Below are positions 33,204 through 42,296 of a stretch of 49,461 bases of DNA, piece after piece. Every line of letters begins with the position of its first letter. Within the stretch, counting starts at the first letter, position 1. Location of the stretch: the NCBI GenBank assembly GCA_964578835.1, contig CAZOEL010000052.1, positions 1 to 49,461 of the forward strand, written 5' to 3'. The position numbers were made by a program, and so were the translations under genes. The stretch comes from CAZOEL01 sp964578835. Its GTDB lineage: Bacteria > Desulfobacterota > Syntrophobacteria > Syntrophobacterales > Syntrophobacteraceae. The notes under the pieces are model-generated. The model worked only from the letters and a program-made list of their open reading frames with translations, was not told the origin of the DNA and ran no database searches.

Positions 33204-34755
33204 CACGCCCCTCACTCAGCTCCAAACCGAACAAGCCGCAGTAAATGGCTTCCTGTAGCTGCCCCTGCACCATTTGACGCCCCCAGAGAACGGGACGAAA
33301 TCCTTCCCAGCGATTCTCGAGGAATGTCCTGACCTCATCTATGCCGGCCTCGGAGCTGAACAAGCCGCGATTATAGAGATCGCCGCAGATTCGGAGAGCG
33401 CAGAATGCTCCCTGACAGGCGCCTTTTCCGACTCTGCACCTGAGACTTATGGCGTCAAATTCCGGTTGGCGTCCATCGGCGACAAGTCGCTCGACAATGC
33501 TATTCACGGCGCTAAAAGGAACCATCTCGCATTCACAAACGAGGGAATCTCCCGGCTCATGCCGCCTGAGCCAGCGACCGAGCTCCGCTCGCGGCTCAAT
33601 CCACCGGCCTTCCTCACTCGAGGGAATGGGAGAAGTCCTCGTGAGGCACGGCTCTGAAACATTCAGCCGATTGCAGACAAGATCCGCCGCTTTTTCAGCC
33701 ATCAGCCTGAACGTGGTCAGCTTGCCGCCGAAGACGGAGATGAAGTTACCGATCCCATCCAGCCCGTGATCCAGAATTACGAAGCTGCGATTCAGAGCGC
33801 GATCGTCCAGTCCCGGCGCCGAGCCTTCCAGAGAGCGTGCCCCGGCAAAGGCGTGGATATAGCCGACCTCAGCCATGGAAGGAATCATCTTGGCAGCCTC
33901 CTCAACCAGGAGATCCACCTCCGGAAAAGTAACCCCGAAGGAATCCATCCCGCTCAGGCGCATCGACGTCGTTCCCGCAAGGGATACACTCCCGCCCGGA
34001 ACGATGATGTCTCCGTCAGTCGGGGGACGCAGTCGGTTTACGACGCAATCGGCCACCCGATGGAGCGTGACCAGAATAACCCCTTTGCTGCAGACCAGAG
34101 GAACTTCTATGCCCGCAAGCGCAGCAATCCTGGCCGTCCACGCCCCAGACGCGCTGACCACTTGCTCGACGCCCACTGTAAACTCCTCGCCGCCCGGCAG
34201 CTTCCTGACGCGCACAGCGATTATTTTCCCACCGGCTCTTTCGAATCCGACAACTTCGGCATAAGTGATGAGGCGAGCGCCCAGAGAAACAGCATGGGCC
34301 ATATTATCGATGGCGAGCTTGAAAGGGTTTACCGATGCGTCTCTTACGCGGTACGCCGCGATAATGTTCTCGGCCAGCGACGGCTCGTACTCGAGAGCCT
34401 CGCGGCAGTCAACCGCCTTCGCTTCAATGCCGTTTGTTTCGCAAAGTCCGGGAAAATTCGCAATATAATCTTCATCATCGCCCGGAACCGCCACGAAGAG
34501 GCCTCCCGTATCCTCCACGCAGGAGGGCGCGAGGCGCTTTATGAGCTGCGACTCGTCGCGACATTCCCGCGCTGCAACGGGATCCGCGAGCACATATCGA
34601 GCGCCGCTATGAAGCAGCCCATGATTGGCTCCGGAAGCGCCCGCATTGATGTCTCCCTTTTCGACGACGAGGCATTCAACGCCTCTCAGTGCCAAATCCC
34701 GGGCCAGGCCCGCTCCCGTAACGCCTCCCCCGATGATCAACACCCGAGCTTCCAT
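33190..34755 (-). CDS. glpA: Anaerobic glycerol-3-phosphate dehydrogenase subunit A
   Basis: A 521-residue GlpA, the FAD subunit that oxidises glycerol 3-phosphate to dihydroxyacetone phosphate. It shows VLIIGGGVTGAGLARDLALRG, the family's ASGANHGLLHSGARY, a C-terminal GNFISVFGGKLTTFRLMAEK block and a BFD-type [2Fe-2S] domain with CECEMV...CRVGKGACQGAFC. The ATG at 34755 follows AGGGAG; the TTG at 34761 is less likely. It forms an operon with glpB. It points away from the HD-GYP gene, with which it shares a 126-base divergent upstream region. Confidence 0.92.
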   Translation of the reverse strand: MEARVLIIGGGVTGAGLARDLALRGVECLVVEKGDINAGASGANHGLLHSGARYVLADPVAARECRDESQLIKRLAPSCVEDTGGLFVAVPGDDEDYIANFPGLCETNGIEAKAVDCREALEYEPSLAENIIAAYRVRDASVNPFKLAIDNMAHAVSLGARLITYAEVVGFERAGGKIIAVRVRKLPGGEEFTVGVEQVVSASGAWTARIAALAGIEVPLVCSKGVILVTLHRVADCVVNRLRPPTDGDIIVPGGSVSLAGTTSMRLSGMDSFGVTFPEVDLLVEEAAKMIPSMAEVGYIHAFAGARSLEGSAPGLDDRALNRSFVILDHGLDGIGNFISVFGGKLTTFRLMAEKAADLVCNRLNVSEPCLTRTSPIPSSEEGRWIEPRAELGRWLRRHEPGDSLVCECEMVPFSAVNSIVERLVADGRQPEFDAISLRCRVGKGACQGAFCALRICGDLYNRGLFSSEAGIDEVRTFLENRWEGFRPVLWGRQMVQGQLQEAIYCGLFGLELSEGRDGRG

Positions 34756-34881
34756 AGCCAACGCTCCCTTCCATAAATTCCTTCAAAGCAGTAAGTTATC
34801 TCAGCTCTTCACTTTTTTGTGCTCCGCATCCGCTCAAAACCTGTTATAAACAAGGTGCGGAATATTTTCTGGAGGATACTG

Positions 34882-36600
34882 ATGACTACAGTGGCGGACA
34901 AACATTTCCAGGAACAGTTGGAGCTCCTGAAGCAGGAAAATGCGGACTTGCGGTCAAAAGGCCTCTCGCAAAACAAACGGCTCAACAGGCTCCTCAATGT
35001 CGTTGTAGACGAAGTAAAGCTCTATGCCGAAGACCAAATTTCCCACATCAAAAGGCAGACCCGGATCGGCCTGGCCCTCTCCGCAGAAAAGAGCCTCAAC
35101 AAGATGCTCGAGATGATTGTCGATGAAGCCAGGACCATTTCCCGCGCCGATGCGGGCACTCTATACGTTGTCGATGAAGAGCGGAATGCCCTCAGATTCG
35201 AGATCCTCCAAAACGACACACTAAACAGCCGCATAGCCCGAAAGGATGATATCGGAATGCCGCCCATTCCTCTGGAAGTGGATGAAGAACCGAACTACCA
35301 CAATGTGTCCTCTTATGTCGCCCTGACAGGAAAGATCATCAACATACCAGATGTATACGAAACAGAAGAATTCGACTTCACCGGGCCGAGAAAATACGAC
35401 TCCACAACCGGCTACCGCTCCAAATCCATGCTCGTCATACCCATGAGGAACCACGAGAACGATATCATCGGCGTCTTGCAGCTCCTCAACGCCCTGGACC
35501 CGGAAACAGGCAAAGTCATCAGCTTCTCCGAAGAGCACGTAGACCTCGTGGCGTCCCTGGCGTCACAAGCTGCGGTCGTGCTGACAAACGCAGCTCTTGT
35601 CCGCGATCTCAAAGAGTTATTTTATGCACTCCTGGGAAGCATCGCCACGGCGATAGACAAAAAATCGCCTTACACAGCCGGGCACATACAAAGAGTCGTA
35701 GACCTCACGCTCATGATCGCCGATCAGATCAACGACGCCGAGGATGGACCTTTCTCCGGAGTCCACTTCAGCGAAGACGAGATCGAGGAGCTTCGCCTGG
35801 CGGCATGGATCCATGATATCGGAAAGATCACCACTCCTGAGCACATCATAGACAAGCGAACCAAGCTCGAAACCATAATCGACCGCATAGACCTCGTGGA
35901 GACGCGATTCGACCTGATGCGGCAAGCGCTCGAGAAGGAGTGCCTGCAGGAAAAAATAAAGCTTCTCGAGGAAGGGAAATGCGACGCTGCAAGCGCAAGG
36001 CGCCTGGAGGAAGATCTCGCCGAGGCTTTGCGCCGATTGCAGGAAGACTTCGATCTCGTGTGCGAATGCAATCGGCCCGAAACGGCAATGACTGAAGAGA
36101 AGCTGGAGCGTCTCGAGGAAGTAGCGCAAAAAACCATCCAAATAGATGGTCGAAGCATTCCATGTCTTACTCCCGATGAGCTCCACAATTTATCCATTCT
36201 GAGGGGCAGCCTGACTGCAGAGGAAAGAAATACAATCGAGCAGCACGCATTCATGACCTGGGAGATGCTAAAAGATGTTCCCTTTCCAAAAAGGCTCTCG
36301 AAGGCGCACGTGTATGCATCCCAACACCACGAGAAGCTGGACGGACTCGGATATCCCTTCCGCATAAAAGGCGAAGAGCTCGAGCTGCAATCGCGCATCA
36401 TAGCCGCAGCGGATATCTTCGAGTCCTTGACGGCCAAAGATCGGCCATACAAGCAGCCGCTGACGCTCTCTCAGACTTTTGAAATAATGAAAAACAACAA
36501 ATCGGTCGATCCCGACATTTTGCAATTATTCCTCCAAAGCAGGCTCTACGATGAATATGCCCGAAAAGAACTGAGCCCGGAGCAAATCGACAATGTTTGA
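34882..36600 (+). CDS. GAF domain / HD-GYP phosphodiesterase-like protein
   Basis: A 572-residue cytoplasmic signalling protein. An N-terminal coiled coil (HFQEQLELLKQENADLRS) leads into a GAF domain with DAGTLYVVDEE, SSYVALTGKIINIPDVY and MLVIPMRNHENDIIGVLQLL. The HD-GYP domain follows: TAGHIQRVVDLTLMIAD, AAWIHDIGKITTPEHIIDKR and, unusually far downstream, HHEKLDGLGYPFRIKG. HD-GYP enzymes hydrolyse cyclic di-GMP. Here about 130 residues, mostly charged coiled-coil helix with a Cys pair (LVCEC), are inserted between HDIGK and the GYP motif. ATG 34882 has GGAGG eight bases upstream. It is probably transcribed alone or with the polymerase gene 122 bases downstream. Confidence 0.92.
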   Translation: MTTVADKHFQEQLELLKQENADLRSKGLSQNKRLNRLLNVVVDEVKLYAEDQISHIKRQTRIGLALSAEKSLNKMLEMIVDEARTISRADAGTLYVVDEERNALRFEILQNDTLNSRIARKDDIGMPPIPLEVDEEPNYHNVSSYVALTGKIINIPDVYETEEFDFTGPRKYDSTTGYRSKSMLVIPMRNHENDIIGVLQLLNALDPETGKVISFSEEHVDLVASLASQAAVVLTNAALVRDLKELFYALLGSIATAIDKKSPYTAGHIQRVVDLTLMIADQINDAEDGPFSGVHFSEDEIEELRLAAWIHDIGKITTPEHIIDKRTKLETIIDRIDLVETRFDLMRQALEKECLQEKIKLLEEGKCDAASARRLEEDLAEALRRLQEDFDLVCECNRPETAMTEEKLERLEEVAQKTIQIDGRSIPCLTPDELHNLSILRGSLTAEERNTIEQHAFMTWEMLKDVPFPKRLSKAHVYASQHHEKLDGLGYPFRIKGEELELQSRIIAAADIFESLTAKDRPYKQPLTLSQTFEIMKNNKSVDPDILQLFLQSRLYDEYARKELSPEQIDNV

Positions 36601-36722
36601 TCCAGGCCTCTTTCCATTTCACAGGCGACAGCAAAACATGAAAACGAGCGCACAGGCGGAAAGCTTCTCCCACTCACCTATTCACCCACGCTCCTATTCA
36701 TCCACCCTCAAGGAGAGGCAGA

Positions 36723-38951
36723 ATGACGTCGCCGCAATTTGAAGAAGATGAGATTCTTTTCGGGGCCGATCCCATGGAAGGGATAGTGGCTGTCGAGCCC
36801 GCGGGTCCTGGCGAAATGCGCCTTTTCCTTAGGAAGGGAGAGCAAATTGAGGTTCGAGACGAGCCTTTTACTCCTTTTCTTTTGCTGGAGGAAGAAGGCC
36901 TGCTCGAAGGCTTCAAGGCGCCGCATCGCCTGGAGCCGTTGTCGGGAGACAACGATTTACGCTATATCGCCATCTTCGATAGTTGGCAGGCCTGCCTTCG
37001 CGCCAGGGATTACCTCCAGAAGATCAGCGGCCGCACATCCTCCTCTCTCGACGCCCCGTACCTGTTTCTATCAGACCCGGCGCACCAATACCTTCTGCTT
37101 ACGGGAAAGACCCTTTTCAAAGGGCTTGCGTACAGCGACATCCACAGAATGGCCCTGGACATAGAGACCGCCTGCGCGCCCGGCTTCGAGTTTTCAAATC
37201 CGTTGCGGAACGAAGACCGGATCATCTCGATTTCCTTGATGGACAACCGGGGCTATTCCGAGGTTTTGTTCGGCAGGGAATTGAGCGAAAAGGAGATGCT
37301 GGAGGCGCTCGTGGAAAGGATCTTGCGCCTCGATCCGGATGTCCTTGAAGGCCATAATCTGTTCAATTTCGACCTCGAGTATATCGTAGCGCGGGCAAGA
37401 ATGCACAAAGTCAAGCTCAGGTTGGGCAGAGACGGAAGAGAGCCCTCCATCCGGCGCTCACGCTTCACTGTGGCCGAGCGCACAATCGACTACACCCGCA
37501 TGGACCTTTTCGGCCGCCACGTTGTGGACACCATGTTCCTTTTGCAATACTACGACATCGCGGCTCGCGAGCTGGAAAGCTACGGCCTCAAAGCGGCGGC
37601 CATCCACTTCGGCCTGGCTGACGAGGATCGAACCTACATCGATCACAGGCAGATCCAGGCGGCTTTCGATAACGACCCCGAAGCCTTGAAGCGATACAAT
37701 CTGGACGACGCCCGCGAAACGCTCGCACTATCGGAACTGCTCGGATATTCATTCTTTCTCCAGGGACGCATGTTTCCCTACTCCTACCAGAATATATTCG
37801 TTCGAGGGAACGCGACAAAGATCAACTCACTCTTCATGAGGGAATACTTGAGGCGCAGGGCTTCAGTGCCGAAGCCTGCGGGAAGCGGCGCATTCGAAGG
37901 CGGATACACGGACGCCTTCGTCACGGGAGTAGTGAAAAACGTGGTCCACTGCGATGTGGCCTCTCTTTACCCTTCCATTCTTCTCTCATACAACCTCAAA
38001 CCATCCAAAGACAGTTTGGGCGTTTTTCTTCCGCTGCTCGCCAATTTGCGCTCGTTTCGCCTCGAGGCGAAAAGGAAAGCAAAAGAAGCTACGGCGTCGC
38101 AGGAGCACGAATATTACAGCGCCCTGCAGCAAACGTTCAAGGTTCTCATCAACTCCTTTTACGGATATCTCGGAACGCAGTTGCACCATTTTGCAGATCC
38201 CACGCTTGCCGCCGAGGTCACCCGCATCGGCCGCGATCTGCTTCGACAGGTGGTCCAATGGCTTCGGGAGAAAGGCGCTCTGCCCATTGAGATCGATACG
38301 GACGGAATCTATTTCGTGCCCCCCGAAAGCGCAGCGACCGAACAGGAGGCTAGGCGTCTCGTGGAGAGCCTCTCCAACAGCCTGCCCCGGGGAATCGAAC
38401 TGGAGATGGATGGGCGCTATTCGGCCATGTTCTCTTATAAACGAAAAAACTACGTCCTTTTGGATTTCGATGGGAACATGGCGATAAAAGGCAGCGGACT
38501 TCGCTCGCGCGGCATGGAAAAGTATCTGAGGGATTTTCTCTCCGCCATGATACGGCTGCTGCTTGAAGACAAGGGAGAAGAGGTCTACCGGCTCTACAAA
38601 GATGCTTCCGAAAAACTTGAAAGAAAGGATATAGACATCCTACAGCTCGCTAAGACCGAGACCCTTTCCGAATCTCCGGAAAGCTATCGACAGAAGATAA
38701 AGCAGAAGAAGCGAAACCGGGCCGCAACTTATGAACTGGCTCTCGCTTCCGGGCGCGAATACAGGGCGGGAGATCAGATTTCTTATTACGTCACCGGGGA
38801 AGGCAAACGCGTGCGCGTTTTTGAAAACTGCAAGCCCGTGTCCGCCTTCGATCCGGCTCATCCCGATGCGAATGTGGCTTATTATCAGGCGAAGCTCATG
38901 GACCTCGTCAAGAAGTTCCAGGAATTTCTACCTCCGGTGAAGGCGCTTTAG
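36723..38951 (+). CDS. Family-B DNA polymerase with 3'-5' exonuclease domain
   Basis: A 742-residue family-B DNA polymerase. Exonuclease motifs are intact: MALDIETA (Exo I), LEGHNLFNFDLEYI (Exo II) and YNLDDARETL (Exo III). Polymerase motifs are CDVASLYPSILLSYNLKPS (A), TFKVLINSFYGYLGT (B) and IEIDTDGIYF (C), where the usual YGDTDS is replaced but both catalytic Asp remain. Unlike E. coli Pol II it is short and has a distinct N terminus. GGAGAGG precedes the ATG. No replication or repair partner gene is adjacent. It likely acts in repair or translesion synthesis; this is family inference. Confidence 0.9.
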   Translation: MTSPQFEEDEILFGADPMEGIVAVEPAGPGEMRLFLRKGEQIEVRDEPFTPFLLLEEEGLLEGFKAPHRLEPLSGDNDLRYIAIFDSWQACLRARDYLQKISGRTSSSLDAPYLFLSDPAHQYLLLTGKTLFKGLAYSDIHRMALDIETACAPGFEFSNPLRNEDRIISISLMDNRGYSEVLFGRELSEKEMLEALVERILRLDPDVLEGHNLFNFDLEYIVARARMHKVKLRLGRDGREPSIRRSRFTVAERTIDYTRMDLFGRHVVDTMFLLQYYDIAARELESYGLKAAAIHFGLADEDRTYIDHRQIQAAFDNDPEALKRYNLDDARETLALSELLGYSFFLQGRMFPYSYQNIFVRGNATKINSLFMREYLRRRASVPKPAGSGAFEGGYTDAFVTGVVKNVVHCDVASLYPSILLSYNLKPSKDSLGVFLPLLANLRSFRLEAKRKAKEATASQEHEYYSALQQTFKVLINSFYGYLGTQLHHFADPTLAAEVTRIGRDLLRQVVQWLREKGALPIEIDTDGIYFVPPESAATEQEARRLVESLSNSLPRGIELEMDGRYSAMFSYKRKNYVLLDFDGNMAIKGSGLRSRGMEKYLRDFLSAMIRLLLEDKGEEVYRLYKDASEKLERKDIDILQLAKTETLSESPESYRQKIKQKKRNRAATYELALASGREYRAGDQISYYVTGEGKRVRVFENCKPVSAFDPAHPDANVAYYQAKLMDLVKKFQEFLPPVKAL

Positions 38952-39217
38952 GAATCGCGCCTCCTATCCGGTCTGCTCCAGATTGGAGCGCCTTCCTTGC
39001 GGACTTCCCTTATTCTGTGAAAAGGGATGGATATAAGCTCTCCATCGGAGGTGAGCAGATCGAAAGAAAAGCTGTTTCCATGCTCGAAACGAACCTCTCG
39101 AAGGGACACGCGAATGATTTCCTCCCGCACATGATCGTAATAGCCGATCTCGAACTCGCCTTGTCCAAACTCTTTATCCCAGCGAATCCGGTTGAGGAGA
39201 TCCTGAATAGGCGTCAT
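38948..39217 (-). CDS. DUF504 / UPF0248 family protein
   Basis: An 89-residue protein that matches the DUF504 pattern from memory: PIQDLLNRIRWDKEF, FEIGYYDH, VSLREVRFE and a C-terminal SIPFHRIREVRKEGAPIWSR. Its function is not established; in archaea relatives occur near RNA-processing genes. It is convergent with the DNA polymerase gene and their 3' ends overlap by four bases. GGAGGG lies six bases before the ATG. Confidence 0.85.
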   Translation of the reverse strand: MTPIQDLLNRIRWDKEFGQGEFEIGYYDHVREEIIRVSLREVRFEHGNSFSFDLLTSDGELISIPFHRIREVRKEGAPIWSRPDRRRDS

Positions 39218-39243
39218 TGCATTCCCTCCGCATGAAGAACAAA

Positions 39244-39272
39244 GGTCAATCCGTCCTTCATGCGGATTGACC
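39244..39272 (-). terminator. Intrinsic terminator of the dienelactone-hydrolase-like gene
   Basis: GGTCAATCCG (39244-39253) pairs with CGGATTGACC (39263-39272), a ten-base stem with a nine-base loop. On the minus strand it is followed by TTTGTT. It lies 35 bases after the stop of the hydrolase gene. Confidence 0.7.
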
Positions 39273-39306
39273 CTATTAAAGGAAGAAGCATCTCGAGAAA
39301 ATGCTG

Positions 39307-40161
39307 TTATTCCAAGTGCTTTTTTAAATATTCAACCATAGCCGGCCAGGCCTGCCGAGATGCTTCCAGGTTAGCGCCCCCGCGGTCTCCCTGCGCTCTG
39401 AGGAACCCGTGCCCTGCGCCTTTATAGGTATGAGCGACGAAGGTCTTGCCCAGCTCTTTCATCTTTTCGGCGGCAGGTCCCACAGTGGTATTGACGCGGG
39501 CGTCATCTTCGCCGTAGAGACCCAGCACCGGAGCCTTGATTTTCCCCAAGGCATCCAATGGCGGCGACGAGCCATAGTATATCACAGCGGCGTCCAGTTC
39601 GGGCTGAACCGTAGCGTAATGGAAGCTCTGAGCTCCGCCCCAGCAGAAGCCCACCGTAGCGAACTTATCGGTCGCAGCGGGAAGGCCCTTAGCATAACCG
39701 CCCACCGCATCCAGGACTCCGGTCACTTCTTCTGAGGAAAGCGCCCGCACTGCTTTCACCACCTCGTCCCGGTCCGCAAAGGCTTCGGTTCCGCCTCCTC
39801 CAGGCCCTCTGCCCGTAAGCATATCCGGAGCGATGGCAATGAATCCATCGGCGGCAAGGCGATCGGCAACCGAACGGATCCAGTCGGTGAGGCCAAAAAT
39901 TTCATGAATAACAATGACAACCGGAGCTTTGTCTTTTCTTTCCGGGTAGACGACAAAAGCTTTTACTCTTTTGCCGGCATCGCTAAGGGCGATATCGACC
40001 CATTCGTGATGGCGTGGGGATTTATTCAAAGTCTCTTTAGCTCCAGCTTCGCCGGGAGGGGGCGCTGCCGCTCCCGGCTGCGCCCCCGAAGCTGCAACAG
40101 CGAAGGATGCAATGGCAAACATTGACAAAGCCGTAAAAGTCATAAAAAATATCTTCTTCAT
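39307..40161 (-). CDS. Exported dienelactone hydrolase family protein
   Basis: A 284-residue alpha/beta hydrolase of the dienelactone hydrolase family with a clear signal peptide (MKKIFFMTFTALSMFAIASF, cleavage likely after AVAASG or nearby), so it acts in the periplasm or outside. The mature part begins with a Pro/Gly/Ala-rich linker (AQPGAAAPPPGEAGAKE). The catalytic triad is visible: Cys in VGFCWGGAQS, Asp in YGEDDARV and His in GAGHGFLR; the Cys nucleophile is typical of the family. HEIFGLTDWIRSVADRLAADG is the usual oxyanion/lid region. The substrate is unknown. GGAGGAG precedes the ATG. Confidence 0.9.
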   Translation of the reverse strand: MKKIFFMTFTALSMFAIASFAVAASGAQPGAAAPPPGEAGAKETLNKSPRHHEWVDIALSDAGKRVKAFVVYPERKDKAPVVIVIHEIFGLTDWIRSVADRLAADGFIAIAPDMLTGRGPGGGGTEAFADRDEVVKAVRALSSEEVTGVLDAVGGYAKGLPAATDKFATVGFCWGGAQSFHYATVQPELDAAVIYYGSSPPLDALGKIKAPVLGLYGEDDARVNTTVGPAAEKMKELGKTFVAHTYKGAGHGFLRAQGDRGGANLEASRQAWPAMVEYLKKHLE

Positions 40162-40517
40162 GATGCTCTCCTCCAGCCGGAATCGGCTGGCATAGAAAGG
40201 TTAGGGGAACCCGGAAAGGTCTCCCTAAAGGGAATCCCCGCATAATTCCGGCTTCTATTCAACTGCAACCGGGCATAGTCGCTCCTCTTTCTGCAAAGTT
40301 AGGAACAATCGACGCTGGAAGCAACGAGGGCTGAGCCATTCCGGACGCGCGCCTGCCGAGCATCATGAAAAGAATGGGCGGTCTTCTGAGGATGGAGAAT
40401 CGTGAGCAACAAATCTTGCTCGGGACAAACAAGGCAGGATGTGGCATATTGACGAAGCCAACATAAAAAGGACCGCCTCCAGAGGAAATACCGGACAGGA
40501 AGGAGAGCAGGAAAGCC
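40162..40517. other. Divergent intergenic region
   Basis: About 350 bases between the exported hydrolase and the zinc-ribbon gene. Only shadow frames occur. GGAATCGGCTGG-type short inverted repeats lie near 40178-40192, and GGAAGGAGAGCAGG upstream of 40518 serves as the ribosome-binding region of the following gene. No recognisable promoter. Confidence 0.4.
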
Positions 40518-40937
40518 GTGAAGCCTTGTCGCGAATGCAGCCAATCAGTTTCCGAACAGGCGTTCTCATGTCCGAATTGCGGAGCGCCTTATCCCGCCAA
40601 AGCCAGATGGGACGGATGGGGCTTCGAATATAAGTCGGAAGCAACCCTGTTCGGAATTCCTCTTGTTCACATTTCTTTCAAGTATCGACCGAACAGAACC
40701 CCAGTGGCCGCAAAAGGGATACTGGCCATCGGGCAATTCGCTTGCGGAGTCGTAACAATATCTCAATTCGGAATTGGGGTGGTGAGCGTAAGTCAGTTCA
40801 CGATAGCATGGTTTGCGCTTGCCCAATTTGCTTTGGGCCATTCGATCATAGCCCAGCTCGGTCTCTATCTGCATTCAGGCCGGGGCCAGATGGTCAAGAA
40901 CATTGCAGATTCACTGAAGAGCATCTTCCTTGAGTGA
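40518..40937 (+). CDS. Zinc-ribbon protein with GQF/SQF hydrophobic repeats
   Basis: A 139-residue protein. The N terminus is a zinc ribbon, CRECSQSVSEQAFSCPNCG. After a polar linker comes a regular array of nine- to ten-residue units with Gln-Phe (or similar) at fixed places: AIGQFACGVV, TISQFGIGVV, SVSQFTIAWF, ALAQFALG, then SIIAQLG, ending in an amphipathic tail. The repeat could form a small beta-solenoid or a membrane-inserting hairpin. I know the general architecture from uncharacterised bacterial proteins but no function. The start is GTG 40518. It is a single gene between two oppositely oriented neighbours. Confidence 0.75.
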   Translation: MKPCRECSQSVSEQAFSCPNCGAPYPAKARWDGWGFEYKSEATLFGIPLVHISFKYRPNRTPVAAKGILAIGQFACGVVTISQFGIGVVSVSQFTIAWFALAQFALGHSIIAQLGLYLHSGRGQMVKNIADSLKSIFLE

Positions 40938-41128
40938 AGATCGCCCTACGTTTCTTGTGAGCCCTCTTAGCGGACGCTGCCTGAGCCGAGAAGGGCAAAA
41001 TCCTGCTTCCGCCTCACGAAAAAGAGAACCGATGCAGTTCGAGAAGACGCGATGGCGCATGTTAGCCGTCGATTCAAACGGGGATGAAAAGGCCATATGA
41101 AGGGATCAAAGAAAGCCGTTTTGTCTTT

Positions 41129-41884
41129 TCATTGTGTAGCAACTTCTGCTCCGCCGGTGTTCAACAATTCGATGTATACTTCCTCAAGCTTTTTCATCTC
41201 CCCCAGAATATAAGCCGCATGCCGAGAGGCGACTTCGGCCGCCGCTTCCGCATCCCGGGCCTCGAGAGCTTTAAGGATGTCATCATGATCGTCATCTCGG
41301 TGGATGATCTTTGAAACCGGCTTGATCGTCTTGATAAAACCATCCGTAAAATCAAGGATGCTCTCCATGATAAGAGAGTATATAGGATTGCCGCATGCCC
41401 TTCCCACAAGCCGGTGGAACTCGCTGTACATCAAGTCGAGCTTCGCTTCATTCTTGACTGTCTTATAGCTCTTCAGAAGGGCTCTCATCCTGGCGAAATC
41501 CTGATCGGAAGCTTTCACGGCCGCCAGCCTGCACACTTCAGGCTCTATGAACAGCCTTGCATGGGCAAGATGATCCACGCCAACCTTTCCAAACCTTATC
41601 AGATCGGCAATGTCGGAAACAAACGACATTTTTTGCAGATCGCAGACAAATGCGCCGCCTTTCGTCCCCCGGCGGATTTCCAAAAAACCTCGCGACTGCA
41701 GATGCCTGAGCGCCTCTCTTATCACCGGTCGGCTCACCCCCAACTGTCGCGTCAGTTCCGCTTCACTTGGCAGGGTCTCGCCAGCCTGGTATCTCCCCGA
41801 AAGGATCGCTTCCTTGACCTCTGCCACAACATCTTCATAGAGATTGGTGGTGCGTTTTATCATTCTGAAAGGCGTCACTGCCAA
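41129..41884 (-). CDS. GntR-family transcriptional regulator (FadR-type, FCD domain)
   Basis: A 251-residue regulator. The N-terminal winged helix-turn-helix reads GRYQAGETLPSEAELTRQLG, then SRPVIREALRHLQSRGFLEI; the C-terminal FCD domain has the metal-binding pattern with EFHRLVGRACGNP and HRDDDHDDILKALEARDA...RHAAYI. FCD regulators respond to organic acids or related metabolites. It is divergent from the fmdE-like/aldehyde dehydrogenase genes across a 412-base gap and is the likely local regulator. The start is uncertain: TTG 41884 has GAGGGG upstream; GTG 41878 and ATG 41863 are possible. Confidence 0.92.
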   Translation of the reverse strand: MAVTPFRMIKRTTNLYEDVVAEVKEAILSGRYQAGETLPSEAELTRQLGVSRPVIREALRHLQSRGFLEIRRGTKGGAFVCDLQKMSFVSDIADLIRFGKVGVDHLAHARLFIEPEVCRLAAVKASDQDFARMRALLKSYKTVKNEAKLDLMYSEFHRLVGRACGNPIYSLIMESILDFTDGFIKTIKPVSKIIHRDDDHDDILKALEARDAEAAAEVASRHAAYILGEMKKLEEVYIELLNTGGAEVATQ

Positions 41885-42296
41885 GGTATCCCCTCACTGA
41901 GTAGAGAAGCAACGGTTGCAAGCAATGATGAGACCAAAAACTCCGAACGCTGTTATAGCGGACTTCCGCGTTATGTCAGAAAGGTTATAGCGCAGTCGCA
42001 ACTGACTGTCAAGCCAAGCTCGCGCTTCAATTGCCGAGGCGCAAGCTCAAGTTCCGGTATTTCCGTCAGACTTTCCCGTGTTCGGTCCCCTGGAGATTTT
42101 GCTTGACTACGGCGCGTCCATTTTTATACTGGCGCGAACAATTATGCCCATTCAGACACTGCGCCGGCGAATCGGATGCCGAGCCAGCCTTCTGCGTCCA
42201 TGTCGCCTCTCGCTCCAAGGTTGACGGCAATTGCGCGCAGCTTGCCCTGATGGGATCTGGATCGCGTTTTTATGATTTTCCAAAGAGGTTTTTGCG
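41885..42296. other. Divergent regulatory region between gntR and fmdE-like gene
   Basis: No gene is recognised in these 412 bases. It presumably carries the promoters of both divergent units and the GntR operator. Near 41985-42010 there is a short direct-type arrangement GTTATAGCG repeated at 41951-41959 and 41985-41993, about 34 bases apart, which could be an operator or a chance repeat. Confidence 0.4.
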
